A DNA stretch of 64,000 nucleotides from Cyanobacteria bacterium SW_9_44_58 (lineage in GTDB: Bacteria; Cyanobacteriota; Cyanobacteriia; Cyanobacteriales; Rubidibacteraceae): the NCBI GenBank assembly GCA_003021905.1, contig PXPI01000106.1, forward strand, positions 1-64,000. Direction: 5' to 3'. The notes under the pieces are model-generated. The model ran no database searches. It had not been told where the DNA came from and saw only the letters and a list, made by a program, of their open reading frames with translations. Below are positions 20,054 through 31,276 of this stretch, piece after piece. The translations under genes were made by a program, and so were the position numbers. The first letter of the stretch is position 1. Every line of letters begins with the position of its first letter.

Positions 20054-21838
20054 TTGCCGAAGGCAACTAGCTTCGCTACATTGCGACTTAGTGTCACCAA
20101 GGAATTTCTCTTGAGACAACGTTCTTCCTACTGGCAACTTCTCCCTTATATTCGTCCGCAAGCCGTTACCATTACCAAAGCCCTTATTTGTACGCTGGTT
20201 TTTGTTGGCTTTTGGCCGCTTCTTGCTTCCCTAGCCGGTGTTATTTCCACTGCTGTGGGCAATGGAGACGTTACCCGCAGTGCCCAATTAATTGGCCTTA
20301 CCGCCCTCATTTTCCTGTTGCAAAAACTCGCGCAATACGGGCAAGACTTGCTAATGGCAAAAGTTGCCCTGGATATTGCCTATGAAGTTAGAACGGACCT
20401 TTACGGGCATCTGCAAAGCCTCAGCATTGATTATTTTGAAACCGCCCGCACCGGCGACTTATCTTATCGCCTCACCGAAGACATCGATCGCGTTGGCGAA
20501 GTCGTCAACAAAGTGTTTCACCAGTTTCTCCCCAGTGTTTTACAACTCATTGCCGTCTTTTTTTATGTGGTTTATCTCAACTGGCAACTTACCCTAGCTT
20601 TATTGCTTGTCGCGCCGTTGATTGCCTTTCTGATCAGTTGGTTTGGGGAACAAGTGCAAACGCTTTCCCGACGCAGCCAAAATCGCATTTCTGACCTCTC
20701 CTCTATGTTAACGGAGGTCTTTAGCGGCATTCGGTTAGTCAAAGCCTTTGCCGCCGAAGAATACATGCTGAATAAATTCCGCCGCGAGGCTAAACAAAAC
20801 CGTCAAGCCAGATATGAAGCGGAACGTCTGAAAGCGATTCAGTTTCCCATTGTCGGCTTTTTAGAAGCGCTGGCCGTTTTACTGCTGTTTCTATTAGGCG
20901 GATGGCAAATTGCTCAAGGCAACTTAACCGCTAGCGAGTTTATCAGTTATGGGGCAGGTGTTTTAATGCTTATTGACCCCATTTCTATCACCACCACCAA
21001 CTACAATGAATTTAAGCAAGGGGAAGCCTCAGTAGCGCGCGTTTTTGAATTGATGCTGATTGAGCCGGGAGTGAAAGAACAAGCAGCAGTTGCCATTCTT
21101 CCTTCCGTCAAGGGGCAAATCGAATATCGCAACGTCTTCTTTGCTTACCCCCAAAGCCGCGATTGGGTGCTGAGCGAGTTGAATTTTACCGTAAAACCGG
21201 GAGAAATGGTAGCATTAGTGGGAACGTCCGGGGCGGGAAAAAGCAGTTTAGTGAATCTCCTACCGCGATTCTATGATCCCCAAAAAGGGGAAATTTTAAT
21301 TGACGGGTTTGACATTGGCGAAGTTACCCTCCATAGTTTACGCCGGCAAATCGGGATTGTTCCCCAGGAAACCATTTTATTTTCGGGAACCATTGCGGAA
21401 AATATCGCCTTTGGACAGCCAGAAACCGGTTTAGATGCCATTCAAGAGGCAGCGAAAATTGCAAACGCGCATCAATTTATTTCTCAATTATCGCAAGGCT
21501 ATTATACCTATGTGGGAGAACGAGGGGTTAATCTATCAGGGGGACAACGGCAACGGATCGCGATCGCGCGGGCAGTATTGCTAGATCCGAAAATTCTCAT
21601 TCTCGATGAAGCAACATCTGCCTTAGATTCCGAATCGGAAGCCCTCGTTCAACAAGCCTTAGATCGACTGTTAGCCCAACGAACTGTTTTGATCATTGCC
21701 CATCGTCTTGCCACGGTTCGCGGGGCTGATCGAATTTTTGTCTTAGAACAGGGAGAAATTATTGAAGTGGGAACCCATGCCCAACTGGCAGCCCAAAATT
21801 CTCGTTATGCGCAATTTTATGCCCAACAATTCCAATAA
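20054..21838 (+). CDS. ABC transporter, fused permease/ATPase (MsbA-like)
   Basis: Six-TM domain plus GTSGAGKSSLVNLL, LSGGQRQRIAIARA, ILDEATSALD; true start possibly downstream near 20114. Confidence 0.9.
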   Translation: MPKATSFATLRLSVTKEFLLRQRSSYWQLLPYIRPQAVTITKALICTLVFVGFWPLLASLAGVISTAVGNGDVTRSAQLIGLTALIFLLQKLAQYGQDLLMAKVALDIAYEVRTDLYGHLQSLSIDYFETARTGDLSYRLTEDIDRVGEVVNKVFHQFLPSVLQLIAVFFYVVYLNWQLTLALLLVAPLIAFLISWFGEQVQTLSRRSQNRISDLSSMLTEVFSGIRLVKAFAAEEYMLNKFRREAKQNRQARYEAERLKAIQFPIVGFLEALAVLLLFLLGGWQIAQGNLTASEFISYGAGVLMLIDPISITTTNYNEFKQGEASVARVFELMLIEPGVKEQAAVAILPSVKGQIEYRNVFFAYPQSRDWVLSELNFTVKPGEMVALVGTSGAGKSSLVNLLPRFYDPQKGEILIDGFDIGEVTLHSLRRQIGIVPQETILFSGTIAENIAFGQPETGLDAIQEAAKIANAHQFISQLSQGYYTYVGERGVNLSGGQRQRIAIARAVLLDPKILILDEATSALDSESEALVQQALDRLLAQRTVLIIAHRLATVRGADRIFVLEQGEIIEVGTHAQLAAQNSRYAQFYAQQFQ

Positions 21839-21844
21839 CCTCCA

Positions 21845-22243
21845 TCAAAGGGTTTCCAGATAGCCCAGCAAGTCTGACATATCTTGAGGTTCCGGTTGAA
21901 ACTTGGGCATCGGCGGCGTATTCCCACTAGTCACTTGATTAATTAAATTTAACTCTGATTTGCGTTCGGAAATATTATGCAGGCTCGGGCCGACATTACC
22001 ATCGGCTTTTGTGCCATGGCAACCGGCGCAATTGATTTGAAAAATTGCTTTTCCTCGTTCGGGATCGCTGGGGGCGGATAAAACTTCCTGTACATAGGGA
22101 TCAGAAACTTTATACAGATAGACGCCAAGCACGCCAGCGCTAATAAGGAAGACGATACAGATTGCTACGATTATCAATCGCTTAGCCAGTTCTGATACTG
22201 GTTTCGCTACTTGATCTGCCACGATCTTGTTTGTACTCTCCAC
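21845..22243 (-). CDS. cytM: Cytochrome cM
   Basis: N-terminal TM anchor, SDPYVQEVLSAPSDPERGKAIFQINCAGCHG. Confidence 0.9.
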   Translation of the reverse strand: MESTNKIVADQVAKPVSELAKRLIIVAICIVFLISAGVLGVYLYKVSDPYVQEVLSAPSDPERGKAIFQINCAGCHGTKADGNVGPSLHNISERKSELNLINQVTSGNTPPMPKFQPEPQDMSDLLGYLETL

Positions 22244-22395
22244 GCAAAATTAAGTTTATTAAACACTTCTAACTAAATGTTACCGTTATTTAAGGGGTGA
22301 TGTCTTTGGTCAGTTCCCGATCAAAACCAGGAAACTGTTGGCGGAAATTTGGTAAGATGCACTCTGATGATGAAATTTGTTGGGAGTAACCAGTT

Positions 22396-22497
22396 ATGAT
22401 TGAACCTTTACTGCTGGGCATTGTCCTAGGCTTGACATTTGTTACCTTAGCCGGATTGTTTTTCGCTGCCTATCAGCAGTACAGACGCACCAATTAA
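22396..22497 (+). CDS. petG: Cytochrome b6-f complex subunit V
   Basis: 33-aa [36 protein letters not shown]; not in the supplied ORF track because it is short. Confidence 0.93.
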   Translation: MIEPLLLGIVLGLTFVTLAGLFFAAYQQYRRTN

Positions 22498-22504
22498 AGG
22501 CTTT

Positions 22505-22608
22505 CAGTGACCAGAATTCAGTAACCAGTCATGTTTGCTTGTACTGAAATCAGACAAGTATTGCTTTTGACAGAAAAGTAAAGATTGATAACTGGTAACT
22601 GGTCACTG
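22505..22608. repeat. Inverted repeat cagtgaccag...cagtaaccagt / actggtaactggtcactg
   Basis: Complementary blocks at 22505-22530 and 22591-22608. Confidence 0.6.
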
Positions 22609-22726
22609 TTCACGGGGAATCATTCGAGGGGATGAGGTAAAACCAGCGCTAGAAAGTGAATAATAGCATCTGAAACAGAAAGTTCTTATTTTTATCACAG
22701 AACTAGTACAATAATTCAATATCTTA

Positions 22727-23848
22727 ATGAGTCATTCCCTAGATACTGGAAAACCCCAATCTGACACTATCCTAGTCGTTGATGATTCTCCAGACAATGT
22801 TTTGTTAGTGCAAAGTATCCTGGAAGAAGAAGGATACCAAATTGATGTCGCCGAAGAAGGCGAAACGGCGATTGAAAAGGTGAATGTCGCGCCGCCGCAA
22901 TTAATTTTGCTCGATGTGATGATGCCGGGGATGGATGGGTTTGAGGTAACCGAACGGATTCGCCAACAAGAAGACTTGCCGTTCATTCCCATCCTGCTAA
23001 TTACCGCCTATGATCAGCCAAGTGTCGCCAAAGGGTTAGATAGCGGGGCAGATGACTTTATCCGCAAGCCGGTGGAATTGGAAGAGTTATTGGCGCGAGT
23101 CCGATCTTTACTGCGCTTGAAACATAGTGTCGATGAACGAGACGAAATTGCCCGTCAACGGGCCGATTTTGTCTCTCGGTTGACCCATGATTTGCGGACG
23201 CCATTGGTGGCAGCGGATCGGATGTTGAACTTGTTTCAGCAGGGGGCGCTAGGGGAAATGTCTCCGCAAATGGAAGAAGCAGTGGCAACCATGACTCGCA
23301 GCAATCGGAATTTGCTGGATATGGTAAATACCTTGCTGGAAGTTTACCGCTTTGAAGCGGGACGCAAGGTTTTAAATTTTGCCACAGTTGATGTCAAAGA
23401 AATTATTAATGAGGTAATTCAAGAACTTACTCCCTTGGCAGAAGAAAAAGGATTAAGTTTGAAAAAGCAGGATAAGATAGATGACGAGCAACTCACGGAA
23501 GTAGAAGGAGATCGCCTAGAATTAAGACGGGTCTTTACTAATTTAGTGGGAAATGCCATAAAATTTACCGATGAAGGGAGTGTGGAAGTTCGCCTTAAGC
23601 AACAGGAACAAGCAACAACGCCGGAATTAGTGATTGAGGTGGAAGATACGGGACCCGGGGTTTCCCCGGAAGAGCAAAAAACCCTATTTGAGCGGTTTCG
23701 GAAAGGAAAACATCAAAATTCCGGTAGTGGGTTGGGGCTGCATTTATCGCAACGCATTTTAGAAAGCCATAATGGCAGTATTACCCTAGATTCAGAAGTA
23801 GGGAAAGGAAGCACCTTTACTGTTAAATTACCCGTTAAGCAGGAATAG
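22727..23848 (+). CDS. Receiver-histidine kinase hybrid
   Basis: N-terminal REC (LLDVMMPGMDGFE), HisKA (FVSRLTHDLRTPLVAADRM), HATPase_c. Confidence 0.92.
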   Translation: MSHSLDTGKPQSDTILVVDDSPDNVLLVQSILEEEGYQIDVAEEGETAIEKVNVAPPQLILLDVMMPGMDGFEVTERIRQQEDLPFIPILLITAYDQPSVAKGLDSGADDFIRKPVELEELLARVRSLLRLKHSVDERDEIARQRADFVSRLTHDLRTPLVAADRMLNLFQQGALGEMSPQMEEAVATMTRSNRNLLDMVNTLLEVYRFEAGRKVLNFATVDVKEIINEVIQELTPLAEEKGLSLKKQDKIDDEQLTEVEGDRLELRRVFTNLVGNAIKFTDEGSVEVRLKQQEQATTPELVIEVEDTGPGVSPEEQKTLFERFRKGKHQNSGSGLGLHLSQRILESHNGSITLDSEVGKGSTFTVKLPVKQE

Positions 23849-23855
23849 TTTGTAA

Positions 23856-25241
23856 TTGGCAATGTTAGCTAGTACAGAAATTAAGGATACAGTTCAAGCA
23901 CAAAAAGATTTTTTTGCCAGCGGAAAAACCAAGGAGATTAATTTTCGCAAGGAACAGTTACAAAAGCTGAAACAAGCAATTAGCGATTATCAAGATAGCA
24001 TCACTGATGCCTTATTTCAGGATTTAGGAAAGCCTAAGTTTGAAGCAATTGTTACTGAAGTTGCTTATTGTGGTGAAGAAATCGATTATATTCTCAAACA
24101 TTTAGACGGTTGGGCAAAAAAGAAACCAGTAAAAACGTCGCTTAACTTCTTTCCTGCTAACTCTTTTATTGTTCTGGAACCGTTGGGACAAGTGCTAATT
24201 ATTGGCCCTTGGAATTACCCCTTTCAGTTAGTTATAATACCCCTTTTGGGCGCGATCGCGGCTGGAAATTGCGCGATTCTCAAACCTTCAGAAATGACCC
24301 CAAATACTTCACAACTTGTTTCCGATTTAATCAGTCAAACATTTGACCCAGATTATATCACTGTTGTGGAAGGGGATAAAACAGTTGCTCAGGAATTATT
24401 GCAACAAAAATTTGATCATATTTTCTATACAGGAAGCCCTGCTGTTGGCAAAATTGTGATGAAAGCGGCTGCGGAAAATCTCACGCCTGTCACCTTAGAA
24501 TTGGGCGGAAAAAGTCCCTGTGTGGTTGAACCGGATGTTCATTTAGAATATAGCGCTAGACGGATTATTTGGGGCAAATTTATCAATGCGGGACAAACTT
24601 GTATTGCCCCTGATTATTTATTGGTTCATCGTGACATTAAAGAACAACTTGTCAGTGCAATGAAAGAGTGTATCAGGGAATTTTATGGAGAAAATCCTGC
24701 CGAAAGCCCTGATTACGCTAAAATTGTCAATTCTAAACATTTTAACCGGCTTAGTGAATTTTTAGGTGACGGCAACATTATTATTGGCGGCGAAACCGAT
24801 GCCGAAAGCCGCTACATTGCCCCCACCCTTTTAGACAGTGTTAGCTGGGATGATGCGGTAATGCAAGAAGAAATTTTTGGTCCCATTCTGCCGATTTTAG
24901 AATATGATGAGTTGGAAAGCGCGATCGCGCAGATTAACGAGCGTCCCAAACCTCTTGCGCTTTACCTGTTTTCTAAGGATAAAAATAAACAAAACCAAAT
25001 TCTTCAAGAAACTTCTGCTGGGGGCGTAACGCTCAATGACACAATTATCCACATTGCTTCTACCGAATTGCCCTTTGGCGGCGTTGGTGAAAGTGGTATG
25101 GGGGCATATCACGGCAAAGCAAGTTTTGATACTTTTACGCATTATAAAAGTGTCACCAATCGTAAATTTTGGTTAGATATTAAACTGCGTTATCCGCCCT
25201 ACGCTGGTAAATTTAAGTTTCTCAAATTCTTGTTTAAATAG
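23856..25241 (+). CDS. Aldehyde dehydrogenase (fatty aldehyde type)
   Basis: GPWNYPFQLVIIPLLGAIAAGN, VTLELGGKSPC, NAGQTCIAPDY. Confidence 0.93.
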   Translation: MAMLASTEIKDTVQAQKDFFASGKTKEINFRKEQLQKLKQAISDYQDSITDALFQDLGKPKFEAIVTEVAYCGEEIDYILKHLDGWAKKKPVKTSLNFFPANSFIVLEPLGQVLIIGPWNYPFQLVIIPLLGAIAAGNCAILKPSEMTPNTSQLVSDLISQTFDPDYITVVEGDKTVAQELLQQKFDHIFYTGSPAVGKIVMKAAAENLTPVTLELGGKSPCVVEPDVHLEYSARRIIWGKFINAGQTCIAPDYLLVHRDIKEQLVSAMKECIREFYGENPAESPDYAKIVNSKHFNRLSEFLGDGNIIIGGETDAESRYIAPTLLDSVSWDDAVMQEEIFGPILPILEYDELESAIAQINERPKPLALYLFSKDKNKQNQILQETSAGGVTLNDTIIHIASTELPFGGVGESGMGAYHGKASFDTFTHYKSVTNRKFWLDIKLRYPPYAGKFKFLKFLFK

Positions 25242-25286
25242 TCAGTTATTGATCCTAAAAAAAGATAGGGTATTCCTTTTCTTATA

Positions 25287-26051
25287 ATGAAGACCATTGT
25301 TTACCAAAGCGTTTCTCCTGATTATGTTCCTACTTGGTTGCAAACCTGCCTCGACAGCGTTCGTGCGTGGTGTTATCAGCAAGGATGGGAATACACTCTC
25401 ATTGGGGATGAAATTTTTTCCTTACTGCCGGATTGGTATTGGGAAAAAACCCGCCATCGAAGGATGATTGCCACTGATTTAGGGCGGCTGTTATTAGCAA
25501 AACAGTTTCTGGAACAAGGATACGATCGCGCTATTTGGCTGGATGCGGATGTTTTAATTTTTGCCCCGGAGTGGTTAGAGATTCCCATTACAGCGGAATA
25601 TGCCTTTGGTTTCGAGGTTTGGGTTCAATTTCATAACAACAAACTGCGGGCTTATCCGAAAGTCCATAATGCCATTTGTGTGTTTTGTGCCGACAATAGC
25701 TTTCTCGACTTTTATATTCACGCTTGCAAACGCATTATCCAAGGGTTTCAAGGGCAACAGATGGTTCCCCAGTTAGTGGGGCCTAAGTTTCTAACCTTGC
25801 TTCATAATACAATGCAATTACCCCTAATTCGGGAAGTGGCAATGTTTAGTCCATTGGTGTTACAGGATATTCTAAACGGTGGCGGCAGTACCTTAAGGCT
25901 TCATCGGCAAATGCAACAAAGTCCCATTTATGCCGCCAATTTAAGTGCCTCGCTAGCAGGAAAAAAAGAGGGCTTAAGGGAACAGGATTATCAGCAGGCC
26001 GCAAAAATTTTGTTAAACCAGAAAAAACAGCTGAAGTATCCGGGACTCTAG
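25287..26051 (+). CDS. Glycosyltransferase-like hypothetical protein
   Basis: AIWLDADVLIF DxD-like motif. Confidence 0.5.
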   Translation: MKTIVYQSVSPDYVPTWLQTCLDSVRAWCYQQGWEYTLIGDEIFSLLPDWYWEKTRHRRMIATDLGRLLLAKQFLEQGYDRAIWLDADVLIFAPEWLEIPITAEYAFGFEVWVQFHNNKLRAYPKVHNAICVFCADNSFLDFYIHACKRIIQGFQGQQMVPQLVGPKFLTLLHNTMQLPLIREVAMFSPLVLQDILNGGGSTLRLHRQMQQSPIYAANLSASLAGKKEGLREQDYQQAAKILLNQKKQLKYPGL

Positions 26052-26094
26052 GAACTCCTCCCCACAATTGCATCAACTGCTTGGATCTAGCGAA

Positions 26095-28348
26095 CTAGGT
26101 TTCAGAAATGTTCTCGCCAAAATCGCGAAACATGGCCACAAAAGAAGAGTTCGGCGCAGCTAAGACAAATGCCGTAGAAGGCAAGCCATCAACTTTTCTT
26201 TGCAGCCGTTCGTAGTGTTGCGGGAAATGCTTATCGGGCGTTGCCATCCCTAAAAAGATAATATCGGCATTACGGGAAGTTTCTTGCAAAACCCGATCAA
26301 AAGAGCGGCCATCTGCAACAATAATTTGGGGAATTGCACTAATTCGCGATTGAGTAAGAAGTTGGTTCAGGTTATCCCGTGTTGGCAGAACCGCATTTTG
26401 GTGATGCACCACTAATTTGATATAAATATTGGCCTCTCGCCAACGGAGGTCGTTGCGCAGCAAATCCGCTAACAGCAACATTAAGTCGCCATTGGCTTGC
26501 ATACTTTCTCCCCACCAAATATCAATGCGGCGACGTTTCCCAAAGCCTCGCTGACGGTTGTCCCGGAAAATAACGACATTCCGCTTAGCTTGATGAATTT
26601 GGGCAATCATCTTGCAGTAACTGCTGCGATGTTTTAGAGACTGACTATATCCCATGAGAATGGTATTGGGAACAATCGATCCTAAACCGTAGATTTTCAC
26701 CAAATCTTGCACGCCGGCAAAAACATCATTCGCCATTACCACACGGACTAACGCTTGTACGCCTTTTTTATCTAAATACTTGCGAATCCGCCATTCTATT
26801 TGTTCTTGTTGAACTAAATCCCGGGAATCGCTTTTGACAACGCTAGAGACGGTAATTAACCCGCGTTCATGAATGAGCGAATTAGCCAATTCAATGAGAG
26901 ACCAACGCTTGGTCGGCGCTCCTGACAGCACCAGAATATGAGGCCGCCAATTTTTGGGATCTTGCTCTCGAAAAGTGGGGTTAAGTTGGTAAACGCCAAT
27001 GCGGAGCAATGCCATCCATAAACCGCGCCGCACATCTCCCCAGCTAACTTCCAGTTCTCGCCGCTGCAGCCAGAAAAAGAGACCTAGGCTGATGATAGCA
27101 GCCATGATGGTGGCAACTGCATTGATTAAAAACATAACTGCTAAACATCCCACCGCTCCCACTAAGGAAAGCGACCAATGCACCTTAAATTTGGGGCGAA
27201 AGGAGGGACTTCGCAAAAATGACTCAATTGCCGCCGAAAGATTTAAGACCATGTAGGTGGTCAGGAAAAACATGGTCAATACTGGGGCAATCCGATTCAA
27301 ATCCCCAATGTACACTGCGGCAACAACGATTGCCAATGTCGTTGCGGTTCCCAGGCGCGGTTCCTCATTGGCGCCGCTGCCTTTCCCTAAAAAGCGCATC
27401 CAACGCGGTAAAACCCGGTCTCTCGCTAGGGCTTGTAGAATTGGCGGCGCTCCGAACATACTGCCTAAGTAAGGCACTGCTGAGGGTTGCTCCCCAAACC
27501 CCTAATAAAATCGCTGGCCCCCATAACGCCGTTTCTTTCATAATTAGAGGCGTTTCTACAAGGGTTTTAGCATCAGCGCGCGTTGCTATGACTAGAGGCA
27601 GGATCATGTAAATCAGATAACCGGTTCCCACAGCAGCGAGGGTTCCCACTGGAATGGATTTGGTGGGATTTTTCAAGTCTCCCGAGGTATTGACCCCTGA
27701 CATGATACCTGTCACTGCTGGGAAAAAGACAGCGAACACTTGCCAAAACGGTTCGGAAACTTGTTCAGATGCCCCCCACATTTCAATTTCCGTTTGCTCT
27801 ACGGGCTTTCCGAAAAAGAAAGAGAGCAAAGAAAGCGCGATCGCGCCCATAACCAAATATTGCACCTTGGTAGCCAGATCGGAGGATGTCAGGGCAACAA
27901 GACCAATTAAAACCGTTACCGTCAAGGCGACATACAATTGATTGAATTGGGGAAACTGATTAACGACACTTTCGGTAAATCCCAAGGTGTAAAGCGCCAC
28001 GGACAAGGTTTGGGCAAAATAAAGCGGAATCCCCACTGCCCCGCCGGTTTCAATGCCCAGGGAACGACTGATCATATAATAAACCCCACCGCCGCGTACC
28101 AGTCGAGCCGTAGCAACTGCCGAAATTGATAAGGTAGTGAGAAACATAATTAAGGTAGAAAGCGTAACAATGCTTAACGTTCCCAAAAGTCCAACATTGC
28201 CAACAATCCAACCCATTCGCAGGTATAGAATAACCCCCAAAATCGCAAGAATCGAAGGGGTGAAAACGCCAGCAAAGGTTCCCTTTTTTTCGCGGTTGAA
28301 AGGAAACGTTGTTAATTGTTTTCGATTGAGAAAACGAAATTTCAACAT
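26095..28348 (-). pseudogene. APC-superfamily / cation-chloride-cotransporter-like permease, frameshifted
   Basis: ORFs 27365-28348 and 26095-27477 join as ...GVWGATLSSAL|GSMFGAPPILQALARD... after removing one copy of a TAAG TAAG duplication at 27466-27473. Confidence 0.8.
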
Positions 28349-28474
28349 GAATATTTGCGTTGGGAACGGATTAAAAATGCCGCCTCAATAGTGACTCGTT
28401 TCTATCAGAGAGATCTTTCTTCTAACCTGAAAGCATCGTACTATATAATATAAAGCGAGTTGTAGCCAGCAAAG

Positions 28475-28798
28475 GTGATAGCCATGACATTTGAAGAGTT
28501 TACCAGCGCGATCGCGCAAGGAAAACCTTGTCCTAACTCGTTGCCCCCTGCACTGCAAGGACTATGGATTGATAAACAAGGCGATTGGGACACAGCTCAT
28601 CAAATTGTTCAAAATGCGAATGACAAGGATAGCGCTTGGGTTCATGCTTATCTCCACCGGGAAGAAGGAGATATTGGCAATGCCCGTTTCTGGTACGGAC
28701 GTGCCGGAAAACCCGCTGGTCAAGGGTCTTTAGCCCAAGAATGGGAACAAATTGCCCAAGAATTGCTGGCTAAAGTGGCGAGTGAAGTTGGCGTTTAG
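28475..28798 (+). CDS. Conserved hypothetical protein
   Basis: 107-aa ORF; probable start at internal ATG. Confidence 0.65.
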   Translation: MIAMTFEEFTSAIAQGKPCPNSLPPALQGLWIDKQGDWDTAHQIVQNANDKDSAWVHAYLHREEGDIGNARFWYGRAGKPAGQGSLAQEWEQIAQELLAKVASEVGV

Positions 28799-29753
28799 CC
28801 TGTTGGATTTTCCAATCCACAAACCTTAACTGCTGATACAGCATTGCAATATGGGGTAAGTGCATCCCCTTCTCTGTTGCGACTTCTAAGGGGTTGCCAA
28901 AAATGGCTTCTACTTCTAAGGGGCGGTTGGCATCGCGATCGAGTTTCATACTGGTATGGTAAGGTTTCATTTTCTCCGTTCGTTCCATTAAATTTTGCAG
29001 GTATTCCGCAGAAAGATGACGATTATTAGCGGTTGCCCCTTGTGCTACTTCCATTGCCAGTGTTTCTGCTAATGATCGCGTTGCCTTATTAGCCATCAAT
29101 TCTGCCGTTGTTGCATTGAGTAAGGCTGATAACCCATTAAACGGGATATTCCAAGCCAGTTTTTCCCACCGGGTTTGCAACAAATCGTCACTGGTTTCGG
29201 TGGTTATCCCTGCCTGTTGAAAGTCATGCGCGATGGCGTGAAGGTTGTCAGTTATGCCAGAAGGTTGTTGCTTGCTGCTGTATTCGGCAAATTTAATACT
29301 GCCATAATCGAGATGAACAATTTTGCCAGGGGCAACTTTATTGACACAAATAAAGCATAACCCACCGACAATAGGCGTATTGACAATTTCAGCAATTTTA
29401 TCTTCTGCCCCTAACCCGTTTTGCAACAGTAAGACAACACCATCTTCTTTCACTACATGCGGGAGAATTTCCGGCAGAATCTGATTTTGCGTTGCCTTTA
29501 ATGCGACAACCACAACATCACAAGGAGGCATCTGGGCAACATCGCGATAAGCATTGACTGTTGGTAACGTAAACTCTCCAAACTGGGCAGAATGAACGAT
29601 CAACCCCTGTTCTTTGACTACTGTATAGTCACTTCTCAGGAGAAAGTGCACTTCCAACCCTGCTTGTTGCAAACATGCCCCATAAAAGCCGCCAATGGCG
29701 CCCGTCCCAATAATAGCATATCGTCGCTTGGACATGAATTCCCTCCCCCCCAT
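28770..29753 (-). CDS. panE: 2-dehydropantoate 2-reductase
   Basis: IIGTGAIGGFYGACL, VVVALKATQNQ, PFNGLSALLNAT. Confidence 0.88.
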   Translation of the reverse strand: MGGREFMSKRRYAIIGTGAIGGFYGACLQQAGLEVHFLLRSDYTVVKEQGLIVHSAQFGEFTLPTVNAYRDVAQMPPCDVVVVALKATQNQILPEILPHVVKEDGVVLLLQNGLGAEDKIAEIVNTPIVGGLCFICVNKVAPGKIVHLDYGSIKFAEYSSKQQPSGITDNLHAIAHDFQQAGITTETSDDLLQTRWEKLAWNIPFNGLSALLNATTAELMANKATRSLAETLAMEVAQGATANNRHLSAEYLQNLMERTEKMKPYHTSMKLDRDANRPLEVEAIFGNPLEVATEKGMHLPHIAMLYQQLRFVDWKIQQAKRQLHSPL

Positions 29754-29783
29754 TGATTTGCTATGGATTGATTAATCTAGAAA

Positions 29784-30356
29784 CTAGAAATTAACGCCCT
29801 CGTAAATTGCGGCTAGTGAGAGTTCCACACCGACTGAGTTGAACTGTGCTACCTCAGTAGAATCGTCTAAGATGGTTAAATGCCAATCCTTACTTGTGTC
29901 TCGCCGATAGTTCATGACTGTGGTTGTCTCTTGATCAACTAAGACATATTCCTGTAACGTTTCTAAACTGCGGTAGAAATTAAATTTACGTCCCTGATCA
30001 TAATCTCGGGTAGAATCAGATAAAACTTCAAAAATCACCACTGGATTCGTCACTGTGGTTTGACTCTCGCCATAATACGCTGGTTCACCCTCCAAAATCA
30101 TCACATCAGGATAAGTAAATACATTGGCAGACGCAATCCATAAGCGTATATTTTCCGAGTAAAGTCGTTTTCCTTGTTTTCTTAAACTCGGTTTTAGTAA
30201 CACACATAAATTCGTTACTAATTCATTATGGTTCGTCGTTCCCCCTGCGATGGGTATAGTTTCTCCATTGATAAATTCATGGCGAATTTCTGCTTGTGCT
30301 TCCCATTCCAAATATTGGCTAGGCGTGTAACTTTGTTGCGTTAACTGCGTGACCAT
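29784..30356 (-). CDS. Uma2-family endonuclease
   Basis: SPSQYLEWE-like start, YPDVMI, VIFEVLSDSTRDYDQGRKFNFYRSLETLQEYVLVDQ. Confidence 0.9.
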   Translation of the reverse strand: MVTQLTQQSYTPSQYLEWEAQAEIRHEFINGETIPIAGGTTNHNELVTNLCVLLKPSLRKQGKRLYSENIRLWIASANVFTYPDVMILEGEPAYYGESQTTVTNPVVIFEVLSDSTRDYDQGRKFNFYRSLETLQEYVLVDQETTTVMNYRRDTSKDWHLTILDDSTEVAQFNSVGVELSLAAIYEGVNF

Positions 30357-30399
30357 AGGAAATCTCCGAACGCTGTTACTAGTTTCATCATAAGCAAAG

Positions 30400-31035
30400 T
30401 TACTGGCTTAACCACGCGATCGCGCTGCGAATCCATTCCTCGGGATTAGGATTTTTAGCTAATAAGGAATCTTGACTAATTACCGATAAAGACTGTTCAA
30501 TTTCCTCATTAGAATAGCCTAACGCTAATAAAGTCATCTCCACATCTTCCCTAATTGCTGGTTTTGGCGCAAGACTTTCATCTCCTTTTTTCACTAACCC
30601 TGATTCGGTGTGCCATTGGGAAAGTTTCGTTTTTAATTCTAAGGCAATGCGTTCGGCGGTTTTCTTTCCCACGCCGGGCGTTTTTGATAATAATTGAATA
30701 TTTTCCGTGACAATTGCCTCCACTAATTCGGGTAAGCCTAATGTATCAATAAGCGCGATCGCCATCTGAGAACCTACCCCATTCACTGCAATTAGTTTCC
30801 GAAATAAATCTCGTTCCGCGCCACTTTCAAACCCATATAAAATCAGATGATCCTCGCGAAGTTGTTGATCGGTAAAAATTTGGACTAACTCTGAATTTTC
30901 CTCCTCTAACTTTCGCCCCAACCGAGAAGGAATGTGCACCTCATATCCCACCTGATTCACTTCTAAAATCAGTTTTACCCGACTTCCCGTATCCCGTACT
31001 ACTTGTATAACAGTTCCTCGTAAATAACTAAGCAT
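30400..31035 (-). CDS. ruvA: Holliday junction branch migration protein RuvA
   Basis: MLSYLRGTVI...LLSKTPGVGKKTAERIALELK. Confidence 0.95.
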   Translation of the reverse strand: MLSYLRGTVIQVVRDTGSRVKLILEVNQVGYEVHIPSRLGRKLEEENSELVQIFTDQQLREDHLILYGFESGAERDLFRKLIAVNGVGSQMAIALIDTLGLPELVEAIVTENIQLLSKTPGVGKKTAERIALELKTKLSQWHTESGLVKKGDESLAPKPAIREDVEMTLLALGYSNEEIEQSLSVISQDSLLAKNPNPEEWIRSAIAWLSQ

Positions 31036-31276
31036 CTTCTTCCGATTTTCCTCTTACCCCTTCGACAATTCGAGATAATTCCGATTTCTCATCAGACGAA
31101 ATCCGACTCGGTGCGCCACTAATAATCCGTTCATAATTACGGAAAGAGGCTTTAATCTCGGGGCCATCTTCATCAATAATATACTCGCGAATCCCCTTAT
31201 CATGGCCGGAACCGCACATTTTAAACACATTAATCGCCCGCGACATTTCCCCTCGAATTTCCACATACTGCAACAT
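31028..31276 (-). pseudogene. kaiC: KaiC C-terminal fragment
   Basis: LQYVEIRGEMSRAINVFKMCGSGHDKGIREYIIDEDGPEIKASFRNYERIISGAPSRISSDEKSELSRIVEGV matches the KaiC CII C-terminus; upstream P-loop portions absent. Confidence 0.85.
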
